Source of the DNA: Acidobacteriaceae bacterium
Lineage (GTDB): Bacteria > Acidobacteriota > Terriglobia > Terriglobales > Acidobacteriaceae
DNA length: 62,983 nt
Direction of reading: 5' to 3'
Assembly (NCBI GenBank): GCA_003165075.1
Contig: PLSM01000160.1
Span: 1 to 62,983 of the forward strand
Both the position numbers and the translations under genes were made by a program. The notes under the pieces were generated by a model. It saw only the letters and a list, made by a program, of their open reading frames with translations, was not told the DNA's origin and made no database searches. The stretch's first letter is position 1. Each line of letters opens with the position of its first letter. This document shows, piece after piece, positions 1 to 8,170 of the stretch.

Positions 1-207
1 TGGTACGCCTACGCCGGCGAACGCATCGGCCAGGGCCGTGAAAACACCCGCACCTTCCTCAAGGAAAATAGAGACACCTACGCCAAACTGGATGCCGAAG
101 TCCGCAAGAAGTTGAACATCGGCGGTGTCGCCAAGGCGGATGTCCCCGAAGTCCCGGCCAGTGGTCCTGCTGAAGCCAAGGAAGCCGTCCGCTCGCGTCG
201 AGGATAG
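1..207 (+). CDS. recA: RecA recombinase, C-terminal end (partial)
   Basis: Only the last 68 residues are inside the window, and the reading frame is open from base 1 to TAG at 205-207. The motif [17 protein letters not shown] is the typical end of the RecA ATPase core and start of its C-terminal domain. RecA forms a filament on single-stranded DNA for strand exchange and LexA cleavage. The variable tail ([16 protein letters not shown]) is less acidic than in many RecA proteins. A very strong hairpin follows 19 bases later, so transcription probably ends here. The upstream part and the promoter are outside the window. Identity is by motif recall. Confidence 0.88.
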   Translation, partial: WYAYAGERIGQGRENTRTFLKENRDTYAKLDAEVRKKLNIGGVAKADVPEVPASGPAEAKEAVRSRRG

Positions 208-225
208 CGGCAGTCAGTTCGTTCC

Positions 226-260
226 AGACAGGGCGCCCACGCTGAGTGGGCGCCCTGTCT
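226..260 (+). terminator. Strong terminator hairpin after recA
   Basis: Bases 226-240 and 246-260 form a perfect 15-bp stem around a 5-base loop (GCTGA), followed by GTTTCATTCG. The stem is very GC-rich. The run of T afterwards is short, but position and stem strength fit an intrinsic terminator of recA. Confidence 0.8.
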
Positions 261-348
261 GTTTCATTCGTCGTCCGCCGCCATTTGCCGAATCAAGTTT
301 GAGATTCGTTTCGCTCAAATGCCGTAGAATCCAGTGGGAGCAGCACCG

Positions 349-834
349 ATGAGCGTAAATGCCCTCTATCCCGGCACCTTTGACCCGCCCACCAACGGGC
401 ACATCGACCTCATTCAGCGCGGGTCGAAGCTCTTTGAGCACTTGACGGTGGGCATTCTCAGGAACCCGGTCAAGAATCCTCTGTTCTCCGTGGAGGAGCG
501 CGTGGAGATGCTGCATGAGGCGACCGACTCGCTGGGCAACGTATCCGTAGCCACTTTCGACGGACTCATGGTGCAGTTTGCCCGCGAGCTGGGTGCGGCC
601 GCGGTGCTGCGCGGCATCCGTGCCATCTCCGACTACGAATACGAGTTCCAGATGGCCCTGATGAACCGGCGCCTCGCGCCTGAGATCGAGACGGTTTTCC
701 TGCAGCCGGCCGGGCGATACTCCTTTGTCAGCTCGCGCATGTTGAAGGAAGTCTTCAGCTTCGGCGGCGACATTTCCGGCCTGATTCCGCCCAACGTCCT
801 AAAGCGCCTGCGCGGGCGGATCAACACCCCTTGA
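349..834 (+). CDS. coaD: Phosphopantetheine adenylyltransferase
   Basis: Transfers AMP from ATP to 4'-phosphopantetheine, giving dephospho-CoA, the penultimate step of coenzyme A synthesis in the cytoplasm. The product is 161 residues, the usual length. It opens with YPGTFDPPTNGHIDLI, containing the nucleotidyltransferase (T/H)xGH signature TNGH at 15-18. RGIRAISDYEYE in the middle and SSRMLKEVFSFGGD near the end are family motifs. I chose ATG at 349, which has GGGAG at 336-340, over a GTG at 334. It lies alone between the recA terminator and an aminotransferase gene. Confidence 0.95.
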   Translation: MSVNALYPGTFDPPTNGHIDLIQRGSKLFEHLTVGILRNPVKNPLFSVEERVEMLHEATDSLGNVSVATFDGLMVQFARELGAAAVLRGIRAISDYEYEFQMALMNRRLAPEIETVFLQPAGRYSFVSSRMLKEVFSFGGDISGLIPPNVLKRLRGRINTP

Positions 835-891
835 TGTCCTTCAGGGCGCGTGGTTCCACAATTGTTCAAAATCTGTAAAGATGGAAGCATC

Positions 892-2088
892 ATGACAGTC
901 GCTACTGCTCCGCAAATTTTTGCCGATCGCATCTCCCGCATCGAAGTTTCCGCAACCATGGCCGTCGCCGCCGAGGCTGCCAAACTGCGCGCCCAGGGCG
1001 TCAACCTGGTGGATTTCGGAGCCGGCGAGCCTCATTTTCCCACCCCGCGGCCCATCAAGGATGCCGCCATTGCCGCCATCGAGGCCAACTTTACCCGTTA
1101 CACCGTGGTGCCAGGGATACCCGACGTACGCAAAGCCATCGTGGAGCGCCACGCCTCGGATTTTGGCTCGGACTACGGCCTCGACGAGGCTATCTTCACC
1201 ACCGGCGGCAAGCTGGCCCTCTTCAATGCCATTCAGGTCCTCGTCGATCATGGGGATGAGGTGATTCTCCCCGTGCCTTACTGGGTCAGCTTCAAAGACA
1301 TCATCCAGTACGCCGGCGGCAAGGTGGTGTTCCTTCAGACCAGCGAGGCCGAGAGCTTTCGCATCACCGCTGACGCCATCGAGAAGGCCATCACACCCCG
1401 CACCAAGGCCATCATTCTCAACTCACCGTCCAACCCCGCCGGATCGGTTGTCTCGGCAGAAGACCTGGAACGCATTGTCCACCTGGCCCACGAGCGCGGG
1501 ATATTCCTGCTTCTCGACGAGTGCTACGTCTACCTGAACTATGCCGGCAAGCCTGTCTCCGGCGGCTCGTTCACCTGGGCCAAGGAGCACATTGTGATTC
1601 TGGGTTCTCTTTCCAAAACCTACTCCATGACCGGCTGGCGCGCTGGCTACGCGCTGGCAGCCAAGCCCATCGTGGCCAACCTCAGCAAGCTTCAGTCCCA
1701 GTCCACTTCCAATGCCACCAGCTTCGTCCAGAAAGCTGCGGTTGCCGCGCTCACCGGCTCGCAGGACTGCGTCGCCGAGTTCCGCTCGGAGTTCATCGAG
1801 CTGCGCGACTATATGCTGGCCAGGCTGGCCCAGATTCCCGGCGTCACCTGCACCAAGCCCGAAGGTGCGTTTTACGTTTACCCCAACATATCGGCCTTCC
1901 TGGGCAAGGGCGGCATCAAGACGGCCACCGAGCTGGCCACCCGGCTCTTGCACGAGGCTCATGTGGTCACCGTGCCCGGCGAAGCTTTCGGCACGGCGGA
2001 GCACATCCGCATCTCCTACCCGGTGACCAAGCAGAATATCGACGAAGGCACTCGCCGCATGGGCGAGTTTCTTGCTCGCCTGACCTAG
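892..2088 (+). CDS. Aspartate-type aminotransferase (PLP fold type I)
   Basis: A 398-residue class I/II aminotransferase, PLP dependent, most like bacterial aspartate/prephenate aminotransferases (subgroup 1-beta). Visible motifs are DFGAGEPHFPTP near the N-terminus, NSPSNPAGSV in the middle, DECYVYL, and SLSKTYSMTGWRAGY with the Schiff-base lysine at K242. The C-terminus has the RISYP arginine region that binds the substrate carboxylate. ATG 892 is preferred over GTG 850 because similarity starts soon after it. The gap to coaD is 57 bases. A dispersed repeat follows directly. Substrate (aspartate versus prephenate) cannot be decided from sequence alone. Confidence 0.88.
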   Translation: MTVATAPQIFADRISRIEVSATMAVAAEAAKLRAQGVNLVDFGAGEPHFPTPRPIKDAAIAAIEANFTRYTVVPGIPDVRKAIVERHASDFGSDYGLDEAIFTTGGKLALFNAIQVLVDHGDEVILPVPYWVSFKDIIQYAGGKVVFLQTSEAESFRITADAIEKAITPRTKAIILNSPSNPAGSVVSAEDLERIVHLAHERGIFLLLDECYVYLNYAGKPVSGGSFTWAKEHIVILGSLSKTYSMTGWRAGYALAAKPIVANLSKLQSQSTSNATSFVQKAAVAALTGSQDCVAEFRSEFIELRDYMLARLAQIPGVTCTKPEGAFYVYPNISAFLGKGGIKTATELATRLLHEAHVVTVPGEAFGTAEHIRISYPVTKQNIDEGTRRMGEFLARLT

Positions 2089-2090
2089 GC

Positions 2091-2189
2091 CTCTGACGGT
2101 TTGATGTTGTACCAATCTGGGTGCCCCATCTTTGCGGCGTATTTGATTCTGCCGCAAGGTCGGGAAAGCACGAAATCAGGCGGTCAGGA
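2091..2189 (+). repeat. Dispersed inverted-repeat element, copy A (full length)
   Basis: About 99 bp. It begins CTCTGACGGTTTGATGTTGT and ends GGCGGTCAGGA, so its ends are inverted copies of each other. Inside are GGGTGCCCCATC, a stem formed by TTGCGGC and GCCGCAA, and GGGAAAGCACGAAATCA. The reverse complement of 29994-30092 matches it along its full length, and 3477-3617 and 14431-14486 are variants. It sits directly 3' of the aminotransferase gene. Confidence 0.8.
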
Positions 2190-2355
2190 CCCTAACGCCA
2201 AATCGCGTATTTCATTGCCTTGCCACACAGTCCCGGCCACGGCGAACTGAAGATCGCCGTGTCTGGAGCGTTGCCCGACAGCGCACCCGGCGCTCCGAAA
2301 AAGTATTGCGGGTCACTGTGCAAACATACCGCTTGTCGAGTAGGATGAGTCTTCC

Positions 2356-3474
2356 ATGCCGAACCCGATCGATTTTCGTCCAGTCATACTTGCCGGTGGC
2401 AGTGGCACCCGCTTCTGGCCCCGCTCCCGCCGCGCCCGCGCCAAGCAGGTGCTCGCGCTTGACGGCGAGCGCTCCATGATCCAGCAGACAGTTGAGCGCC
2501 TTAAGCCCCTGGCCACCGTGGCCAGGACGTGGGTCATCACCAACGAGTACCTGGCCCATGAGATCGCTGACCAGTTGGCGGGCGTTCCTGCCGAGCAGAT
2601 TATTCAGGAGCCCGTGGCCCGCAACACCGCCCCTGCCTGCGGCCTGGCCGCATTCTTGATTGAGCGCCAAAACCCTGACGCCGTGCTGGGAATATTTCCT
2701 TCCGACCATGTAATCGCCGATGAGCCGCGCTTTCTTAAAGCGTTGCAGAAGGGCATCTCTGCAGCCGCATCGGGAGACAACATTGTGGTGCTGGGCATCG
2801 AGCCCACCCGCCCCGAAACCGGCTATGGCTACATTGAAACCGGCGACTACACCGGCGATGGCTCCGCATTGCATGTCCGGCGTTTTATTGAGAAGCCAAA
2901 CCTGAACCGGGCCGAGGAGTTCATCACCGCCGGCAACTATTACTGGAACTCCGGGATATTTCTGTGGTCCGCCCGCACCTTGGCCAATGCCGTGCGCGAG
3001 CATCTGCCTGAGACCGCTCCTCTGCTGGAGGGAATTGCCGCGGCCTACGGCACTTCACAGTTTGAAGAGGTGTTTCACAAGTTCTATCCCAAGTGTGAAA
3101 ACATCTCCGTGGACTACGCGGTGTTGGAGCCCCGCTCTGCGAAGGGCGAGCACCAGTCGCGCCTCTATTGCCTGCCCGCGGAGTTTAGTTGGAACGATCT
3201 GGGTTCCTGGGCCTCCCTCTACGAGTACCAGTTGGAGACGCGGCTGCGTGGAGACGGCGACGGCAATGTGGCTGAGACCGAAGGTCACCTCACCATCGAG
3301 GCTGGCAACAACTACATCTACAGCCCTAGGAAATTTGTCGCCCTCGTCGGCGTCGAAAATCTCGTCATCGTCGATACGGAGGACGCGCTGCTGATTGCCC
3401 ACCGCGACCACTCCCAGGACGTGGGCAAAATTGTGAAGGAGCTGGGACTCTCAGGTCACTCCGAGCTGATCTAG
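2356..3474 (+). CDS. manC: Mannose-1-phosphate guanylyltransferase
   Basis: Makes GDP-mannose from mannose 1-phosphate and GTP for glycan and exopolysaccharide synthesis. It has 372 residues, a stand-alone nucleotidyltransferase without the C-terminal isomerase domain of the longer type. The nucleotide-binding signature VILAGGSGTRFWP is at 10-22, followed by the KQVL lysine region. FPSDH, the VLGIEPTRPETGYGYIE block, FIEKPN and YYWNSGIF are all sugar-nucleotide transferase motifs, and SVDYAVLE and WNDLGSW are typical of ManC. The next gene (3844) is a phosphohexomutase that could supply its substrate. The intervening 369 bases carry a repeat, so co-transcription is uncertain. Confidence 0.92.
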   Translation: MPNPIDFRPVILAGGSGTRFWPRSRRARAKQVLALDGERSMIQQTVERLKPLATVARTWVITNEYLAHEIADQLAGVPAEQIIQEPVARNTAPACGLAAFLIERQNPDAVLGIFPSDHVIADEPRFLKALQKGISAAASGDNIVVLGIEPTRPETGYGYIETGDYTGDGSALHVRRFIEKPNLNRAEEFITAGNYYWNSGIFLWSARTLANAVREHLPETAPLLEGIAAAYGTSQFEEVFHKFYPKCENISVDYAVLEPRSAKGEHQSRLYCLPAEFSWNDLGSWASLYEYQLETRLRGDGDGNVAETEGHLTIEAGNNYIYSPRKFVALVGVENLVIVDTEDALLIAHRDHSQDVGKIVKELGLSGHSELI

Positions 3475-3476
3475 GC

Positions 3477-3617
3477 CTCTGACCGCTTGATGTTGTATCA
3501 ATGTTGGGTGCCCCAGGTCTCGGGGTCCCCGGCGACAGGTCTTCGTCGCTGGGGTGAGGTTTCGATGTTGAGACTTGGGAAACCACAAATTTCAGGAACG
3601 AATTCATACGGTCAGAG
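3477..3617 (+). repeat. Dispersed inverted-repeat element, copy B (with insert)
   Basis: Same ends as copy A (CTCTGACCGCTTGATGTTGT and CGGTCAGAG), but with a longer middle: GGGTGCCCCAGGTCTCGGG, then a second hairpin with arms near 3528-3536 and 3547-3554 (CCCCGGCGAC / GTCGCTGGGG), then GAGACTTGGGAAACCAC. The inner hairpin string recurs in reverse at 35984-36008. It fills most of the first half of the 369-base gap after manC. The rest of that gap (3618-3843) shows nothing I can name. Confidence 0.75.
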
Positions 3618-3843
3618 ACCTAATGCCGCCTGAACCACAAGCCTCGCGCCGAAGTTGTGTGCTCAGGTCTCACAATTGAGATATGAGAATCATCAAACTC
3701 CACATTCCGACCATTTCGATATCGTTCAGCCTTCAAAACAGCGTGCCCCATTCTTTTGCCCGCTTCCCGGTGAAACAGTGGGAAGTCGCGGTACCGAACC
3801 AGTCTCCATTACCCTAGCTTTCAGGGAGAACAAGAACTGAATC

Positions 3844-5280
3844 ATGCCTTACCCTCAAATCAAGTTCGGCACTGACGGTTGGCGCGGCGTCATCGCCGAC
3901 GACTTCACCTTTGCCAATGTCCGCATCGCTGCCGAGGCCATTGCTGCCTACGTGCACGCCAAAGAAGATCCCGCCAAGGGCCTGTGCATCGGCTATGACA
4001 CGCGCTTCGGCTCCAGGGCATTTGCCCGCGCCTGTGCTGAGGTCGTCGCCGCCACCGGCATCCCTGTGCTGCTGGCCAACGACATTACGCCAACCCCGGC
4101 GCTGAGCTTTGGCGTGCGCGGCGAGGGTGCGGCCGGAGGCATCGTGATCACCTCCTCCCACAATCCCGCGCAATGGAACGGCGTCAAGTACAAAGCCTGG
4201 TACGGGGGCTCCGGCAAGCCCTCCATCATCGCCGAAATCGAGTCCTGCCTGGGGAAGTCTGTAGCCCGCGCCGCGCGGCCGGCCGAGATTCGTGAGTTTG
4301 ATTTTCTGCCTGCCTACCTCAATGCCATTGAGAGCTTTGCCGATCTCGACCTCATCGCCCGCTCCGGCATGAAGTTCTGCATAGACTCCATGTACGGCGC
4401 GGGCCGCACCATCATCTCTGACATCTTCACCCGCATTGGCGTGGCTCACGTGCAGATTCGCGGCCACGTCGACCCACTCTTTCCTGGCATTAACCCCGAG
4501 CCCATCGAGCCTCATATCCGCGCCCTCGGCGAGGCGGTTGTCGCCAACGGCTGCCACGCCGGCCTCTGCACCGACGGCGACGCGGACCGCATCGGCGCCA
4601 CCGACGAGCACGGAGAGTTTGTCGATCCGCATAAAATCTTTTCCGTCCTGCTTAGTTGGGTGCTGCGGCGCAAGGGCTGGTCCGGCGCTGTCACGCGCGC
4701 CTTCAACACCACCAAAATGCTCGATCGCATCTGCGCCAAGCATGGCCGCGAACTCGTCGAGCACGGCATCGGCTTCAAGTTCGTGTGCGACTACATGCTG
4801 GAGCGCGAGATCGTGATGGGCGGTGAGGAGTCGGGCGGCATCGGCTTCCAGCGTCATCTGCCGGAGCGCGACGGCCTGCTGAACGCGTTGCTGTTGGCCA
4901 ACGTGATGGCCGAAGAAGGCAAGACCCTGGGCCAGCTCGTAGCCGACCTCCAGGCCGAGTACGGCGAACACCAGTACGGACGCATCGACCTGCACATCTC
5001 CGACGACGTCAAGAACGGCGCCATCGCCCGTGCCCGGGCACTCGCAACGGGCAACCCGGTCTTTGCCTGCATGCCCATTCTCCGCCAGGAAAATCTGGAT
5101 GGCGTCAAGTTCTATCTCGATAACCCTGAAGCCGCCACTAGGCCGAACGCCGCTGAAACCTGGCTCCTCCTGCGCGCCAGCGGAACCGAGCCCCTCATGC
5201 GCATCTATACCGAGTCCTGCTCCCGGCAGTCCGTCGCCAGGCTCCTCGAGTCCGCCCGCAGCTTCGCCCTCGCCGGATAA
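3844..5280 (+). CDS. Phosphoglucomutase/phosphomannomutase family
   Basis: Alpha-D-phosphohexomutase of 478 residues that interconverts hexose 6- and 1-phosphates. All four domains are visible: FGTDGWRGVIADDF at the N-terminus, the catalytic serine S105 in TSSHNP, the metal loop DGDADR at 244-249, the sugar-binding GGEESGGIGF motif, and the phosphate-binding SGTEP at 446-450. Following manC, it is the natural source of mannose 1-phosphate, which is inference from context; phosphoglucomutase activity is equally possible. ATG 3844 begins five residues before the first conserved motif. CAGGGAGAAC about 10-20 bases upstream provides a ribosome-binding site. Confidence 0.9.
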   Translation: MPYPQIKFGTDGWRGVIADDFTFANVRIAAEAIAAYVHAKEDPAKGLCIGYDTRFGSRAFARACAEVVAATGIPVLLANDITPTPALSFGVRGEGAAGGIVITSSHNPAQWNGVKYKAWYGGSGKPSIIAEIESCLGKSVARAARPAEIREFDFLPAYLNAIESFADLDLIARSGMKFCIDSMYGAGRTIISDIFTRIGVAHVQIRGHVDPLFPGINPEPIEPHIRALGEAVVANGCHAGLCTDGDADRIGATDEHGEFVDPHKIFSVLLSWVLRRKGWSGAVTRAFNTTKMLDRICAKHGRELVEHGIGFKFVCDYMLEREIVMGGEESGGIGFQRHLPERDGLLNALLLANVMAEEGKTLGQLVADLQAEYGEHQYGRIDLHISDDVKNGAIARARALATGNPVFACMPILRQENLDGVKFYLDNPEAATRPNAAETWLLLRASGTEPLMRIYTESCSRQSVARLLESARSFALAG

Positions 5281-5394
5281 AACGTGGCACCCGATAGACC
5301 CGCGTCCGCCCGATGCCGCGTGTTTGCGGTCGTGGCTGTGGCCTCTTTATGAAAGAGTCAACAGCAAGGTTACCTTTCCGGATAGCTTCTTTCC

Positions 5395-5754
5395 GTGCTG
5401 CGCCGGAAGCTTTTCTTTGTTGACCAGCGCATCAACCGCGCCCATACTGTTTCCGTGCCGAATCCCCCGGCCAATCCGGCAGACACGCCCTTTTCGGATT
5501 ACGAAGCCCGTAAAGCGGTTGCGCAAAGTCTCCTCGACAGTTGCAGGGCAGAGAGATATGTCTATCTTTGTTTCTCCGCGCTTGCCGGCGCCGGCGTCCT
5601 GGTTTCACTCGGTGTCATCTTCGTCGAACACACCTTTACGCTGGCCGAAGTGGGCATGTTGTCGAGCTCCGGCGGCGCCATCGCATTCACCGCCAATCGA
5701 ATCCTGAAAATCCAGCACGATGTCTTTCGCGTAGTCTTCGGCATGAATCTTTAG
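5395..5754 (+). CDS. Small two-helix membrane protein, unknown
   Basis: Up to 119 residues. Two hydrophobic segments (about 61-80, YLCFSALAGAGVLVSLGVIF, and about 86-102) suggest a small inner-membrane protein. A charged stretch, SDYEARKAVAQSLLDSCRAERY, precedes the first helix. I do not recognise a family. The start is uncertain: GTG 5395 gives 119 residues, GTG 5455 gives 99. The next gene begins 12 bases after the stop on the same strand, so the two are probably one transcript and may act together. Confidence 0.6.
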   Translation: MLRRKLFFVDQRINRAHTVSVPNPPANPADTPFSDYEARKAVAQSLLDSCRAERYVYLCFSALAGAGVLVSLGVIFVEHTFTLAEVGMLSSSGGAIAFTANRILKIQHDVFRVVFGMNL

Positions 5755-5766
5755 GGAGCATTCGCC

Positions 5767-6477
5767 ATGTCCGCCAATAGCGACGAACATGCACAGCCAT
5801 CTGCGGGCGCCAAAGAACCGCGCGAAGCTGAAATGCGCGCATTGGCGCAGTCGCTCTCTCGCGAGTCGCGCAAGTCCGCCATCTTCGGATTTATCGCCGG
5901 AGTGATCGTGGTCGTCGGGCTGGGCGCAACCTTCTACGCCGCGCTGCAATCGCGCAACTCGCTGCAGACGCAGATAGTCAAGACCGATTCGTTGCAGACC
6001 GAGGTAACCACCAAGAGCGAAGAAGTCAAGGTGGCCAAGCAGAAAGCCGCAACCGCAAATGCCGTGTTGAGTGCAACGGTGGAGAATCTTCAAGCCGCCA
6101 GTCCGTCGGTCTCGGCCACGGCAACTTCGGCGGTCGACCGGGCTTTCGAAGCCAACCCCAGCGCCGCCCAGATCCTCATCCGGGTGTATATCCACATTCA
6201 TTCGCGGGCACAGCATGAGCGCGCGGCTGCCATTGCCGGCGCACTGCGCTCTGCTGGAATGATCGTGCCCGGCATCGACGTGAAGCCGAAGAGTGTGCGG
6301 GAAACTGAGGTCCACTACTACTCCAACGACAGCCAGAGCCTGGCCGACGCGGCATCCATTGTCAAAGTCGTAGCCGGAACCGGCATTCCCGTCAGCCAGC
6401 ACCAGGAACCCCCGGCTGCCTCAGACAGGTTGCGCCCTCGCGCCTACGGTCTCTGGCTGGCATCCGGACTCCAGTAG
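5767..6477 (+). CDS. Membrane-anchored coiled-coil protein, LytR_C-like end
   Basis: 236 residues. A charged N-terminus is followed by one transmembrane helix (about 38-60, AIFGFIAGVIVVVGLGATFY), a coiled-coil-like stretch (about 65-105, rich in Q, T, E, K), and a C-terminal alpha/beta domain. The last domain (IRVYIHIHSRAQHERAAAI..., then EVHYYSNDSQSLADAASIV) recalls the small LytR C-terminal type fold. The likely topology is one cytoplasmic tail with the domain outside. It follows the two-helix protein with a 12-base gap. The domain assignment is from pattern recall only, and function is unknown. Confidence 0.65.
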   Translation: MSANSDEHAQPSAGAKEPREAEMRALAQSLSRESRKSAIFGFIAGVIVVVGLGATFYAALQSRNSLQTQIVKTDSLQTEVTTKSEEVKVAKQKAATANAVLSATVENLQAASPSVSATATSAVDRAFEANPSAAQILIRVYIHIHSRAQHERAAAIAGALRSAGMIVPGIDVKPKSVRETEVHYYSNDSQSLADAASIVKVVAGTGIPVSQHQEPPAASDRLRPRAYGLWLASGLQ

Positions 6478-6598
6478 CACGCAGCCACAGGCGCTCCCTC
6501 ACACCGCCCCTCGCCGAGTTGCCCGAATCAGCGCGGCGATAAGTGCTGAGCGAGTGAAGCACCCATAACTCTCGATGAACGGAAAGTGATTGGGGATC

Positions 6599-6637
6599 GT
6601 GCTTTCCCAAGTCTCAAAATCGAGACCTGGGGCAACC
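6599..6637 (-). repeat. Repeat core C (GGGTGCCCC...GGGAAAGCAC family)
   Basis: On the plus strand this reads CGTGCTTTCCCAAGTCTC, AAAAT, CGAGACCTGGGGCAACC. The arms GGTCTCG and CGAGACC flank a short AT loop, so it can fold as a hairpin. It is the inner part of the dispersed elements at 2091 and 3477 without their outer ends. It lies 122 bases after a plus-strand gene and 83 bases from the end of alaC on the other strand. Confidence 0.65.
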
Positions 6638-6719
6638 ATTTTCGTGCGGGCAGATGCAGCGTAAAAATATGGGCACTCTTCACATTCCGCACGCTCAATT
6701 GGAATTGGCGTGCCAGAAA

Positions 6720-7910
6720 TCACGAGCCCACCAGCACGCCCTTTGCCAGCATCTGCTTAATCCCGCGCAACGCCTGCCGCGTGCGTTCTTCGTTTTCGAT
6801 TAGCGAGAAGCGGACGTGGCCGTCGCCGTAGTCGCCGAAGCCGATGCCGGGGGACACCGCGGTCCTGGCTTCGTTCAGCAGCAGCTTTGAAAATTCCAGC
6901 GAGCCCATCTTGCGGTACTGCTCGGGAATCTGCGCCCAGACAAACATGGTTGCGCGGGGCAGGGCGACGGGCCAGCCAGCCTTATTGAGGCCCTCGACGA
7001 GCACGTTGCGGCGGCTGCGATAGTTCTCGCAGATTTGGGCGACGCACTCCTGCGGCCCTTCGAGCGCGTGGATGGACGCAACCTGAATGGGCGTGAAGGT
7101 ACCGTAGTCGAAGTAGCTCTTGAGCCGCGCCAGCGCATTCACCAGCACCGGGTTACCCACCATGAAGCCCACGCGCCAGCCGGGCATATTGTAGCTCTTT
7201 GACAAGGTGAAGAACTCGACCGCGACGTCTTTTGCGCCGGGAACCTCAAGCACGCTGGGCGGCTTGTAGCCGTCGAAGCCGAGGTCGGCATAGGCCAGGT
7301 CGTGAATGAGGTGGAAGCCGTATTCTCGGGCCAGCTCGACCAGGCGCGCCAGAAAGGGCAGATCGACGCACTGGGTGGTGGGGTTGGAAGGGAAGTTGAC
7401 GATGAGCGCCTTGGGCCGTGGCGTCATGCGCGGGATCAGGTCCTCAAGCTGGGCCAGAAACTGGTCGCAATCGGTAATGGGCACGCTGACCACGTGGGCT
7501 CCGGCGATGACCGGGCCGTAGATGTGGATGGGGTAGCTGGGATTAGGCACCATCACGGTGTCGCGCGAGTCGAGGATGGCGAGGCACAGGTGGGCGATTC
7601 CCTCCTTGGAGCCGATGGTGACGATGGCCTCAGTGTCGGGGTCGAGATCGACGTTGTAGCGGGTCTTGTACCAGTTGCAAATGGCCTTGCGCAGGCGGGG
7701 CAGGCCGCGCGAAACCGAGTAGCGGTGCGTGGCCGGCTTCAGCGCCGCCTCTACCAGCTTGTCTACGATGTGCTTGGGCGTGGCCCCGTCGGGGTTGCCC
7801 ATGCCGAAGTCGATGATGTCTTCTCCGCGGTGGCGGGCGGACTTCTTCATGGCATCGGTGATGTTAAAGACATAGGGTGGGAGGCGCTGAATGCGGCTGA
7901 ACTCTTCCAT
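6720..7910 (-). CDS. alaC: Alanine transaminase, AlaC type
   Basis: A 396-residue PLP enzyme that makes alanine from pyruvate and glutamate. The N-terminus (RIQRLPPYVFNI, EDIIDFGMGNPDGATP, YSVSRGLPRLRKAI) closely follows E. coli AlaC (YfdZ). VTIGSKEGIAHL, NPSYPIHIYG, NFPSNPTTQC, HDLAYADLGFDGY and TLSKSYNMPGWRVGF (Schiff-base lysine) are all present. It is transcribed away from the radical SAM gene at 8171, so the 260-base gap holds both promoters. The related family of LL-diaminopimelate aminotransferases is the main alternative, but the AlaC-like N-terminus argues against it. Confidence 0.88.
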   Translation of the reverse strand: MEEFSRIQRLPPYVFNITDAMKKSARHRGEDIIDFGMGNPDGATPKHIVDKLVEAALKPATHRYSVSRGLPRLRKAICNWYKTRYNVDLDPDTEAIVTIGSKEGIAHLCLAILDSRDTVMVPNPSYPIHIYGPVIAGAHVVSVPITDCDQFLAQLEDLIPRMTPRPKALIVNFPSNPTTQCVDLPFLARLVELAREYGFHLIHDLAYADLGFDGYKPPSVLEVPGAKDVAVEFFTLSKSYNMPGWRVGFMVGNPVLVNALARLKSYFDYGTFTPIQVASIHALEGPQECVAQICENYRSRRNVLVEGLNKAGWPVALPRATMFVWAQIPEQYRKMGSLEFSKLLLNEARTAVSPGIGFGDYGDGHVRFSLIENEERTRQALRGIKQMLAKGVLVGS

Positions 7911-8170
7911 TGTTCAAGTTTAAGGCAAGTCGTGGGGAATGTGTTTTGCGCGGCGGCATGGCGGCCCGGTGATCCACAATTGCGGCCGGCAAAATGCCCA
8001 AGCGGCGCAAGATGGTCAGTTTTGTACATTCTTTCTGCGCGGCGGTGGGAAAATGAATGCGGAACTAATTCGCCGCAACGAGCGCGGCCGCAGGTTTCAG
8101 ACCACGCGAAACACGGCCTGAACTCCAAGATTTCTGCTCTCTGGCAGCCCTTCTTCCTTAAGAGGTTGAG

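Noticed and set aside
3655..3840. 61-residue plus-strand reading frame in the gap before the phosphomutase
   Set aside because: No ribosome-binding site or recognisable sequence; composition is unlike coding DNA of neighbours.
7939..8121. 60-residue reading frame before the radical SAM gene
   Set aside because: Located in the promoter gap between divergent genes; no conserved pattern.
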